Shown here one piece after another: positions 1 to 6,748 of a stretch of DNA of 16,381 nucleotides. Made by a program: the position numbers and the translations under genes. This DNA comes from Acidimicrobiaceae bacterium (lineage in GTDB: Bacteria; Actinomycetota; Acidimicrobiia; Acidimicrobiales; Acidimicrobiaceae): positions 1 to 16,381 of the forward strand of contig JABEUP010000068.1 of the NCBI GenBank assembly GCA_013044365.1, given 5' to 3'. The number at the start of each line of letters is the position of its first letter. Within the stretch, counting starts at the first letter, position 1. The notes below the pieces were generated by a model. That model was given only the letters and a program-made list of their open reading frames with translations. It was not told the origin of the DNA and did no database searches.

Positions 1-315
1 GCGGCCACATTCGCTGCAGCGGTGGCGGCTCGCCGCTTCGCAGACGTCGGTGTGGGTGCGGCGTTTGAGGTGGCTGCAGCCAATGCGACGGCCTCTCGTG
101 CTGCGTCTGAGGTGGCAGCTTACGCTCATCAGGTTCATGCTGCGGTAGGGATGACCCAGGAATACCAGCTTCACCACTTTACGCGCCGCCTTTGGGCATG
201 GCGTCAGGAGTGGGGCTCTGAGCGTTACTGGTCAGAAATGCTCGGACGGCAGGTCGTCGTTGGTGGCGCGGATAGCCTGTGGGCCCATGTGGCGACCGGA
301 CTGGTGGAGGACTAA
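1..315 (+). CDS. Acyl-CoA dehydrogenase, C-terminal fragment (5' end outside window)
   Basis: The reading frame is open from base 1 to the TAG stop... more exactly to a stop ending at 315, so only about the last 104 residues are present. The alpha-helical segment AHQVHAAVGMTQEYQLHHF, followed by TRRLWAWRQEWG, is the conserved C-terminal signature of FAD-dependent acyl-CoA dehydrogenases, where a Gln-x-His-Gly-Gly-x-Gly element normally contacts FAD of the neighbouring subunit. Here the Gly-Gly is Ala-Ala (QVHAAVG), a variation seen in some divergent members. The enzyme family oxidises acyl-CoA thioesters at the alpha-beta bond and passes electrons to an electron-transfer flavoprotein. The substrate cannot be judged from this fragment; next to a benzoyl-CoA pathway it could act in downstream beta-oxidation or on a glutaryl- or cyclohexanecarboxyl-type CoA ester, but that is inference. 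It converges on the minus-strand UbiD gene, with a hairpin between them. Confidence 0.85.
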   Translation, partial: AATFAAAVAARRFADVGVGAAFEVAAANATASRAASEVAAYAHQVHAAVGMTQEYQLHHFTRRLWAWRQEWGSERYWSEMLGRQVVVGGADSLWAHVATGLVED

Positions 316-413
316 TGTTATTGCCTACCAAATGACGGAATATGGTATTGCGCACTTATGTCGTTAGAAGAATCCATAGACGACTCGGTTATTCCGGCAG
401 TTCTTGGTGATGA

Positions 414-445
414 ATTTAGCCAGCCACAAACGTGGCTGGCTAAAT
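414..445. terminator. Bidirectional hairpin terminator between convergent genes
   Basis: A perfect 14-bp inverted repeat, with arms at 414-427 and 432-445 and a 4-base AAAC loop, has a GC-rich core (GCCAGCCAC) flanked by A/T pairs. It lies about 100 bases past the acyl-CoA dehydrogenase stop and 30 bases past the UbiD stop on the other strand, so it can serve both transcripts. The plus-strand tail is only moderately T-rich. Confidence 0.75.
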
Positions 446-474
446 ATTCGTTTATCAACAAGTGCTAATGACTG

Positions 475-1947
475 CTAGCTATCTAGGAGATGTGCCCAGC
501 GCTCGCGTGCAGCTGCACGAACTTCTCGGGGAGGCACGTTTACAGGTGGGAACTTGTCCCGCCATTCCCATGGTCTGCAGGCATCGATAAGAGCCCGCGA
601 GCTACTGTAATCGCCAACCGCTTTCTGATCCGGGGTGATGCGAGGATCCAGCGGGGTGCTCCATGCTCTTTGGACAATGTCGATTGAAGTTGCAGGGTCG
701 CTTCTTGTGGAGACGGCCCACATTACTTCCTCGAGGTTCGAAGGATCGATATCCTCGTCCACAACAACGGTGTACCGGCCTGCATATGCCGCCGATCTGC
801 TCTGTGAAGCAAGGTGCAGGACTTGACGTGCATGCCCAGGGTAGCGCTGTTTGATAGCTACGACCGTAAACATTCGAGCTCCGCCAACTTCGTGCTGCCA
901 AACTCCGCTGACATCGGGAACACCGAATCTGTCGAGTTCATCCCTCAACAAAGCCGAACGAAGGACGGCACGATAGCGTGAAACCTCATCCGGTGGTTGT
1001 GCCGGAGGGGCACCTACCAAGATTGGATTATTTCTGTGGTAGAGAGCCTCTACGTGGAGAACAGGTTCCTTACGACTTGAAGATGCATAGTATCCGGTCC
1101 ATTCGCCAAACGGCCCTTCCATGCGCATATCATCCGCGCTAGCGTAGCCTTCTATGACGATTTCGGCATCGGCTGGAATTGGCAAACCGGTGACTGGACC
1201 TTTGATAACCTCGACCGCACTACCCCGCACGGCACCTACCCATTCGTATTCGCTAACACCCAAGGGAATCTCTGTGCAGGAAGCGAGGAATTGAAGAGGA
1301 TCGCTTCCAAATACCATCACTACCGGGCACCGCTCGCCACGCTCAAAGTACTTCTGACGGTGCATGCGGCCGTGCTTTCCAGGTGAGATGTAGTATCCGA
1401 CACTGTTTTTGTCGTGGAGCATGACGCGGTAGGTACCCAGGTTAACCCAGTCGTCGTCAGGGTCACGGGTGATGTCAAACGAACCGGTACCGATATAGCG
1501 TCCACCGTCAAGCGGATGCCACTTTGGAGTTGGAAACTTGGTTAGGTCGATGTCGTCACCATGGAAAACATTCTCCATGACCGGGCCATCGGCGACGAAC
1601 TTCGGAGGAATATACTTAAGTCCTTTGATCTTTTTGCGCCATTGGTCGGAGAGTTCTACTTTGCCTAGTCCGAAGGGAAGTCCCAATGTGAGTGCGATTC
1701 GGTCTGTGTGTCCGAAGCTGTTGACCAACACTCGGTAGCTGGGATCGTATCCTGGTATTTTGTCAAAGATTGCTAACGGTGATTCCGCTTCGTGTTGAAG
1801 AACATCGGCGACCTCGCCGATCTCCTGTTCCGTGTTTGCACCGGAGATATGCCGCAAGTGCCCTAGTCCATCAGTGACTTCGAGCCATTCACGCAGGCCG
1901 CGATCGGCACGATCCTCGCTAGGGGCGGGCTGTTCCGCCAGAGCCAT
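475..1947 (-). CDS. UbiD family prenyl-FMN-dependent (de)carboxylase
   Basis: This 490-residue protein is a cytoplasmic UbiD-type enzyme, a family that reversibly decarboxylates aromatic and alpha,beta-unsaturated acids using prenylated FMN made by UbiX. Arg174 in NLGTYR and Glu277 and Glu282 in EGPFGEWTGYY fall where the catalytic Arg-Glu-Glu triad of the family sits (Arg173, Glu277, Glu282 in fungal Fdc1), so it should be a canonical active enzyme. VVVDEDIDPSNLEEVMW near the C-terminus is also typical. A longer frame begins at 1983, but those 12 extra codons cover an inverted repeat and the predicted transcription start. The ATG at 1947 is preceded by GGGAGG with a 6-base gap and is preferred. 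It is divergent from the Pcd-like operon. The substrate is unknown: a hydroxybenzoate, an isomeric phthaloyl-CoA or phenylphosphate-type chemistry are possible. No UbiX gene is in the window. Confidence 0.9.
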   Translation of the reverse strand: MALAEQPAPSEDRADRGLREWLEVTDGLGHLRHISGANTEQEIGEVADVLQHEAESPLAIFDKIPGYDPSYRVLVNSFGHTDRIALTLGLPFGLGKVELSDQWRKKIKGLKYIPPKFVADGPVMENVFHGDDIDLTKFPTPKWHPLDGGRYIGTGSFDITRDPDDDWVNLGTYRVMLHDKNSVGYYISPGKHGRMHRQKYFERGERCPVVMVFGSDPLQFLASCTEIPLGVSEYEWVGAVRGSAVEVIKGPVTGLPIPADAEIVIEGYASADDMRMEGPFGEWTGYYASSSRKEPVLHVEALYHRNNPILVGAPPAQPPDEVSRYRAVLRSALLRDELDRFGVPDVSGVWQHEVGGARMFTVVAIKQRYPGHARQVLHLASQSRSAAYAGRYTVVVDEDIDPSNLEEVMWAVSTRSDPATSIDIVQRAWSTPLDPRITPDQKAVGDYSSSRALIDACRPWEWRDKFPPVNVPPREVRAAARERWAHLLDS

Positions 1948-1964
1948 ATTACGCCTCCCTATTT

Positions 1965-1981
1965 GGTCCGAACATCGGACC
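1965..1981. promoter_or_regulatory. Candidate operator at the UbiD transcription start
   Basis: GGTCCGA-ACA-TCGGACC is a perfect 7-bp inverted repeat with a 3-base spacer. It lies just downstream of the predicted -10 box of the minus-strand promoter and upstream of the ribosome binding site, where a bound repressor would block initiation or early elongation. The regulator is not in the window. The symmetry suggests a dimeric DNA-binding protein, but the family cannot be named. Confidence 0.55.
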
Positions 1982-1989
1982 ATAGAAAG

Positions 1990-2018
1990 ACTCTATTAGC
2001 AGTAGGGAAATATGTCAA
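1990..2018 (-). promoter_or_regulatory. Sigma70-type promoter for the minus-strand UbiD gene
   Basis: Read on the minus strand, a perfect -35 TTGACA (2018-2013) is followed after 17 bases by TAGAGT (1995-1990, four of six matches to TATAAT). The predicted start site is near 1983, which leaves a leader of about 35 bases before the ATG at 1947. That leader contains the 1965-1981 inverted repeat. A short GGGAA/TTCCC repeat (2005-2009, 2019-2023) also brackets the -35 box. Confidence 0.6.
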
Positions 2019-2023
2019 TTCCC

Positions 2024-2377
2024 AGCGCGCAGGGGAATGCCGTCGATTGCTGATGTCATTAGTTATCGGGGGAGTCCTGATGTGTAGGAGGGGTACTCTT
2101 GGCGTCTCAATCCGGGCATGGGTATCGTGACCACCGTCAGCGTGTCCTTGGAGATCATGTACTTTCAGGAGTGGAGATCTCTTGCGACATTAAGAATTTT
2201 AGAAGGCTGCAACTCTGAAGGTATTAGTACTCCCGGCTCCGAGGCAGGTAACTGGTCTAGAATTTGCTGTTCTTCTGCGGCGAAGTTTGTCTTAGGGCGT
2301 TATGGCATTTGCCGGTCTGTTGAGCGGAATGCACCCTTTATGGAGGTTACGATCATTGCTGCAAAAAAAATAATTCG
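2024..2377. other. Intergenic region between divergent UbiD genes, no gene seen
   Basis: About 350 bases separate the two divergent promoters. An open frame of 98 codons (2118-2414) has no convincing ribosome binding site and runs into the -35 box of the Pcd-like operon, so it is not called a gene. No RNA gene or riboswitch was recognised. The stretch becomes strongly A/T-rich towards the right, with an A-run near 2363, as is common upstream of bacterial promoters. Confidence 0.5.
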
Positions 2378-2411
2378 ATTCTGTATATCGGAAAAAATAC
2401 TATTACAGAAT
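2378..2411. promoter_or_regulatory. Inverted repeat abutting the -35 box of the Pcd-like operon
   Basis: ATTCTGTA (2378-2385) and TACAGAAT (2404-2411) are perfect 8-base inverted repeats separated by 18 bases, and the second arm overlaps the first base of the TTGACA box. This position suits a transcriptional activator or a second regulator acting together with the internal operator at 2420-2434. Function is inferred from position only. Confidence 0.4.
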
Positions 2412-2440
2412 TGACAGAACCACCGTGGCGGTGGAATACT
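2411..2440 (+). promoter_or_regulatory. Sigma70-type promoter of the Pcd-like operon with internal operator
   Basis: A perfect -35 TTGACA (2411-2416) is followed by an 18-base spacer and AATACT (2435-2440), preceded by TGG, an extended -10 arrangement. The spacer contains a perfect inverted repeat, CCACCG-TGG-CGGTGG (2420-2434), which exactly fills the gap between the two boxes. A protein bound there would exclude RNA polymerase, so substrate-controlled repression is likely (inference). Confidence 0.6.
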
Positions 2441-2495
2441 TATTTTTTTGGTCCTACATTAGGAACTTTTTCAATATACCCCGGAGGTACATTTC

Positions 2496-4079
2496 ATGAC
2501 CCTTGATGTAAAGCCGACAAATCTGGCTGGGGCACCCTCAGTAGAGGACCAGCGTTCTTTGCGCGGTAGCCTTGATTGGATGCGCCGCAACGGTTTCCTG
2601 CTGGAGACCGATGTGCCGGTATCTGGGGATCTTGAGCTGACGGGCATCCAGAAGCATCTTGATGGCGGACTGCCGATGCTATTCCACAATGTTAAAGGAT
2701 ATCCTGACTACCAAGTCGTAACGAATCTTTTTTCGAACATAGATGTTGTTGACAAGCTCTTTGGTTGGGCAACTCCTAAGGAGCGAACCCGCAAGCTTGC
2801 TCATGCCTTAACGCACCCAATCCCACCGGAGATCATGACCGATGGCGCTCCGTGCCAGGAAGAAGTCATTACCGACGATCTCGATGTGAACAAGTACGTT
2901 GTACCAATCCGCCACACTCATCTTGAGTCGGAATTGACCATCGGAAGTGGAAACAGTGTTGTAGTGGGTAAGCACTTTAGTGGCGGTACTCATATTGGTT
3001 ATAACCGCATGAACTTTCGTTGGGGAAATGTTGGAACCTTCCAGGCCAGCCCGGGATCCCACATGTGGCAGGTCATAACCGAGCATTACTACGAGGAAGA
3101 GGGCATTCCGATCACGATGTGCTTCGGTCTTCCAATGTCATCAGTTCTGATGGCCGGTGGCGGTTTCGACTACGTCGTTCTCCCTAAAGGTGGAGACGAG
3201 CTCGGTGTTGCCGGTGCAGTTCAAGGCTTTCCTGTTCGACTTGTCAAAGCAAAGACAGTGGATGCATACGCAGTTGCTGACTGTGAGGTTGTTCTCGAAG
3301 GATATCTGAAGCCGCGTGACAAGCGTTACGAGACCAAAGAATCAGAAGACCATGACACTCAGGGTCGTTACCACTTCCATCCAGAGTGGGCCGGTTACAT
3401 GGGCAAGGCTTACAAGGCTCCCACATTCCATGTGACGGCGATTACCCGCCGCAAGCGCGAGTCCAAGCCAATCATCTTCCCGCTTGGTGTCCACACGCTC
3501 GACGACTCTAACATTGACACCACCGTTCGAGAGTCGGCGATTTTCGAGCTTTGCGAGCGTCTGCAGCCAGGTATCGTGCAAGACGTTAACATTCCCTACT
3601 CGATGACCGACTGGGGCGGCTGTATCATCCAGGTCAAGAAGAGGAACAAGATCGAAGAAGGTTGGCAGCGTAACTTCCTCGCTGCGGCTATCTCCTGTAG
3701 CCAGGGTATGCGTTTGGCAATTGCAGTTGACACCGACATTGACATCTACTCGATGGACGACATCATGTGGGCGCTTACGACTCGAGTCAATCCGCATACC
3801 GATATCTTGAACCCAGTTCCCGGTGGAATTGGCCAGACTTTCCAACCTTCGGAGCGAATGACTGCCGGTGGTGGCGAGTGGACGGCGAGCAACACCCGCT
3901 TCGAGGGTGGTATGGGCTTTGATGCCACCATTCCTTTCGGATATGAAAGCGATTTCATGAGGCCGGTGTACCCGGTGGATAGAGTTGATGCGAGTAAGTG
4001 GTTCAGTGCAGATCAGCTTGCTCTCGCCAAGTCGGTCATGAATGGATGGGTTCACTCATTGTCGAGAACAGGGCGCTGA
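2496..4079 (+). CDS. Divergent UbiD family decarboxylase, candidate phthaloyl-CoA decarboxylase (Pcd-like)
   Basis: This 527-residue UbiD-type protein starts at an ATG 8 bases after GGAGG (2483-2487). The core is clear: WGNVGTFQ (about 176-183), the VVLEGY strand (265-270), HPEWAGYMGKAYKAP (295-309) and VDTDIDIYSMDDIMW near the C-terminus. It departs from the usual triad: the Arg position is Gln183, the first Glu is in YHFHP rather than Glu, and only Glu297 is kept. Known phthaloyl-CoA decarboxylase is a UbiD member of about 60 kDa that uses prenyl-FMN, Fe2+ and K+ and converts phthaloyl-CoA to benzoyl-CoA; the size fits. Two class III CoA-transferase genes follow directly (1-base gap, then 4-base overlap), the same partner set as in anaerobic phthalate clusters. 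The family call is firm. The phthaloyl-CoA substrate is inferred from context; a CoA ester of another aromatic dicarboxylate is possible. Confidence 0.85.
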   Translation: MTLDVKPTNLAGAPSVEDQRSLRGSLDWMRRNGFLLETDVPVSGDLELTGIQKHLDGGLPMLFHNVKGYPDYQVVTNLFSNIDVVDKLFGWATPKERTRKLAHALTHPIPPEIMTDGAPCQEEVITDDLDVNKYVVPIRHTHLESELTIGSGNSVVVGKHFSGGTHIGYNRMNFRWGNVGTFQASPGSHMWQVITEHYYEEEGIPITMCFGLPMSSVLMAGGGFDYVVLPKGGDELGVAGAVQGFPVRLVKAKTVDAYAVADCEVVLEGYLKPRDKRYETKESEDHDTQGRYHFHPEWAGYMGKAYKAPTFHVTAITRRKRESKPIIFPLGVHTLDDSNIDTTVRESAIFELCERLQPGIVQDVNIPYSMTDWGGCIIQVKKRNKIEEGWQRNFLAAAISCSQGMRLAIAVDTDIDIYSMDDIMWALTTRVNPHTDILNPVPGGIGQTFQPSERMTAGGGEWTASNTRFEGGMGFDATIPFGYESDFMRPVYPVDRVDASKWFSADQLALAKSVMNGWVHSLSRTGR

Positions 4080-4080
4080 T

Positions 4081-5268
4081 ATGGCTAGCTCCGTGGAGCA
4101 GAATTCTGCTCCGCTGAGCGGCCTCCGAGCTCTTGACCTCACCGGCGAGCTGGGCTGGTTGCTCGGGCGGATTTTAGCCGATGTTGGTGTTAAAGTCATG
4201 AAGATCGATCCCCCAGGCGGTGATCCGGGGCGCAACATGGCCCCGGTAATCGAGGGACCTGCCGGCTCTATTTCCGCATCTTGGGTTGCTTACAACATGG
4301 GCAAGACCCGTCTCGATCTGGATCTCAGCACTGAAGAAGGTCGGGAGCGTTTTCTTGAACTTGTCAGTGAGGCCGATTTCGTACTTGAAAGTGAGAATCC
4401 TGGTGTCCTAGATGCTTTAGGTATTGGCTGGGAGGTTCTCCAAAAGAGAAACCCTTCGCTGATTCTCACTTCTGTTACACCTTATGGTCAGGCTGGTCCC
4501 CTTGCAGGGGTACCAGCTTCTGACCTTGAATTGATGTCCGCCGGTGGAGCCGTTTGGCTCACCGGCGATGCCGACCGTCCTCCGGTGCGCATGACACTTC
4601 CCCAGTCGGTCTGTTGGGCTGGGAGTTATGCGGCAGTGGGAACGATGATTGCACATCATTTTCGCCAGCTTACGGGACAGGGACAACACGTGGATATGTC
4701 AGCCCAGGCTGGCCTTCTTCCGGCGCTGGTTCACGCACCAAGCTTTTACGATTTGCTTGGCGAGAATCCGCTTCGGGCTGGGGGCTATCTGGTTGGCCGT
4801 AATATCAACGGCGCGGCTATGCGTAACATTTGGCCTTGCCGCGATGGTTACGTCACCTGGGCAATTTATGGTGGAGCAGCCGGGAGGCAGTCCAATCGGG
4901 GAATGGTCGAGTGGATGGATGAGAACGGGATGGCTCCAGAATTTCTGAAAAATATGGACTGGAGCACATTCGACGTAGCCACGATAACCTTGGCCGAAGT
5001 TTCCGAGATGGAGGCAGCGATTGCGGTGTTTCTCGAGACAGTGACCAAGGCGGAGTTTTTGGCCCAGGCAGAGGTTCGAAGGATGCTCGCCTATGTGGTG
5101 TCGACCGCTGCTGACATCGCCGCGGACGAACAGCTTGAGGCGCGTCAGGTTTGGTCGGAAGAGTTTGTTCCCGAACTTGGCCGGACCTTGCGTTTTCCCG
5201 ATGGCTGGTTGAGGATCGATGGCAAACGCGGTGGAGTGGCGTCGCCGGTATCTGGAGGAATTAAATGA
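4081..5268 (+). CDS. Class III CoA-transferase subunit lacking the catalytic Asp (SptA/SptB-like)
   Basis: The 395-residue protein belongs to the CaiB/BaiF (class III) CoA-transferases: SGLRALDLTGELG near the N-terminus, DPPGGDPGR (about 43-51), LILTSVTPYGQAGP (127-140) and TGQGQHVDMS (198-207). The catalytic Asp expected about 21 residues before TGxGQ is absent; the local sequence is LPQSVCWAG (173-181). That is expected for the non-catalytic half of a heteromeric enzyme, as reported for benzylsuccinate CoA-transferase. The next gene encodes a subunit that keeps the Asp. An in-frame ATG at 4042 lies inside the upstream gene. The ATG at 4081, one base after the previous stop, is preferred because the fold starts just behind it. 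Likely role: transfer of CoA from succinyl-CoA to phthalate or a related acid, giving the decarboxylase substrate. Confidence 0.88.
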   Translation: MASSVEQNSAPLSGLRALDLTGELGWLLGRILADVGVKVMKIDPPGGDPGRNMAPVIEGPAGSISASWVAYNMGKTRLDLDLSTEEGRERFLELVSEADFVLESENPGVLDALGIGWEVLQKRNPSLILTSVTPYGQAGPLAGVPASDLELMSAGGAVWLTGDADRPPVRMTLPQSVCWAGSYAAVGTMIAHHFRQLTGQGQHVDMSAQAGLLPALVHAPSFYDLLGENPLRAGGYLVGRNINGAAMRNIWPCRDGYVTWAIYGGAAGRQSNRGMVEWMDENGMAPEFLKNMDWSTFDVATITLAEVSEMEAAIAVFLETVTKAEFLAQAEVRRMLAYVVSTAADIAADEQLEARQVWSEEFVPELGRTLRFPDGWLRIDGKRGGVASPVSGGIK

Positions 5269-6497
5269 CGGCTGGTTTGCCAGAGCGGAAGGGTCCATTG
5301 TCGGATCTCCACGTAGTGGAGTTTGGCGGTTACGGGGCTGGACCAGCGGTGGGGAAATCCCTGGCGGAGCACGGCGCAGAAGTAATCCGGGTCGAGAGCA
5401 TGCTGCGTCTGGATGGATTCCGTACCAACTATCCGCCCTATACGGGTAACGTTCCAGGGATCGAGCGGGCAGCAATGTTTGCCATCACCAATGACAATAA
5501 GCTGGACGTATCATTGAACCTGAAGACGGAGAAGGGCAAAGACCTCGCGGTGCGTCTAATTGAGAGGGCTGATGTTGTGGTGGAGAATTTCACTCCAGGC
5601 GCAATGGACAGACTTGGTCTTGGTCACGAAGCTATGGTACTCCGCAATTCGAAACTGGTCACTCTGAGCACCTGCAACCAGGGAAGAACGGGGCCGCAGG
5701 CTAATCGCGCCGGATTCGGCTCGCATTTGACTTCACTGAGCGGATTTACAGAGCTTACCGGTTGGCCAGACCGCCAGCCGGCTCTTCTTTGGGGGCCATA
5801 TATTGACTACATCGCTGTGGCGTATGGTGTCGTTGCCGTCCTTGCAGCGCTTGAGCAGGTGCGCAGGACCGAAGTCGGATGCCACATTGACCTGTCGCAA
5901 TATGAGACCGGTGTCCAGTTCATGGCTCCCGCATTGGTGCGTTACTTTGCCAATGGTGAGGAAATGGACCGCAATGGAAATCGCGATCCCAATGCCGTGC
6001 CACATGGCGTATTTCCATGTGCTGGCGAGCAGCGCTGGTGTGCCATCAGTGTCCATGACGATGCGGAATGGAACAGGTTTGTACTTGAAGTGGGAGAACC
6101 ATGGGCTAAGGAGCCCGAGTTCTCTACTGCCGCTGGCCGAAGAGATAACGAGGATCAACTTGAGGAGCTGATCACGGGTTGGACCGAAAACCAGTTACGG
6201 GAAGCTGTGGTGGAGCGGATGAGAAAGGCCGGGGTTCATTCAGCTCCGGTAAATGACATGGGAGATCTTTACTCCGATCCTCAGCTGACTTACCGCAATG
6301 CGTTTCAGCGTGTGGACCATGCCCATATGGGTGAACATGCAGTGCCTGCTCCGCCATACATATTGCCAGCGTCTCCTGGCAAGGTGACCCATGCTGCGCC
6401 AACAGTGGGTCAACATAATGAAGCCGTGCTGTGTGGAATTCTGGGATTATCTAAACTCGAGTTTGAAGATCTCCAGTTATCTGAAGTACTGAAATAG
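5265..6497 (+). CDS. Class III CoA-transferase catalytic subunit (SptA/SptB-like)
   Basis: This 410-residue CaiB/BaiF family protein shows the usual order of elements: PLSDLHVVEFGGYGAGP (11-27), ADVVVENFTPGAMDRLGLG (102-120) and the active-site region WGPYIDYIAVAYG, where Asp181 lies exactly 21 residues before TEVG, the position of the catalytic Asp (Asp169 in formyl-CoA transferase). That Asp forms an aspartyl-CoA/anhydride intermediate. The start overlaps the upstream stop by 4 bases (ATGA) and follows GGAGG at 5254-5258, so the two subunits should be translated together. Together with the preceding gene it probably forms a heteromeric succinyl-CoA:aromatic acid CoA-transferase; phthalate is the best guess from the neighbouring Pcd-like gene. 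It ends the block-1 operon. No strong terminator follows directly. Confidence 0.9.
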   Translation: MTAGLPERKGPLSDLHVVEFGGYGAGPAVGKSLAEHGAEVIRVESMLRLDGFRTNYPPYTGNVPGIERAAMFAITNDNKLDVSLNLKTEKGKDLAVRLIERADVVVENFTPGAMDRLGLGHEAMVLRNSKLVTLSTCNQGRTGPQANRAGFGSHLTSLSGFTELTGWPDRQPALLWGPYIDYIAVAYGVVAVLAALEQVRRTEVGCHIDLSQYETGVQFMAPALVRYFANGEEMDRNGNRDPNAVPHGVFPCAGEQRWCAISVHDDAEWNRFVLEVGEPWAKEPEFSTAAGRRDNEDQLEELITGWTENQLREAVVERMRKAGVHSAPVNDMGDLYSDPQLTYRNAFQRVDHAHMGEHAVPAPPYILPASPGKVTHAAPTVGQHNEAVLCGILGLSKLEFEDLQLSEVLK

Positions 6498-6748
6498 ATG
6501 GTTATACACAAGAGTCTTTGATTATCTGATCATTCGCCCAGCTTTGCAAAACCAGCAGTTGGGTTTCATGGTCGGACTGGGGCTTTGACCGCCGAAGGTG
6601 GGTATATTCCTGAAGCTAGCGGCGGGGGGTCCGGGGCCGGTCGCAAAGAGGTTGCGGCGAGCCGCGTGACTTCGAGGTTGGCTGGGATGGTGGATGTTGA
6701 AGACGTGTCGGATTTGGTGGTTAACGGAAGCCGGAATAAGCTATAAAT
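6498..6748. other. Intergenic gap with a G/C-rich open frame of unclear status
   Basis: These 251 bases separate the CoA-transferase from the reductase gene. The centre (about 6615-6670) is markedly G/C-rich. One plus-strand frame is open from 6522 to a TAA at 6744-6746, two bases before the reductase ATG, but it has no plausible early ATG or ribosome binding site. The translation (containing YIPEASGGGSGAGRKE) is not recognised. It could be a gene remnant or just leader sequence. No clear terminator or riboswitch was seen. Confidence 0.35.

Noticed and set aside
2118..2414. 98-codon plus-strand open frame before the Pcd-like gene
   Set aside because: It has no convincing ribosome binding site, ends inside the -35 box of a strong promoter, and its translation has no recognisable protein features.
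3342..4055. 237-codon minus-strand open frame
   Set aside because: It lies entirely inside the Pcd-like gene on the opposite strand; the sense frame is a clear UbiD protein, so this is a shadow frame.
4042..4080. Upstream ATG giving a 13-residue extension of the first CoA-transferase
   Set aside because: It lies inside the preceding gene; the ATG at 4081, next to the previous stop, places the start where the family's fold begins.
4699..5475. 258-codon minus-strand open frame
   Set aside because: It is antisense to the junction of two well-supported CoA-transferase genes and has no family signature.
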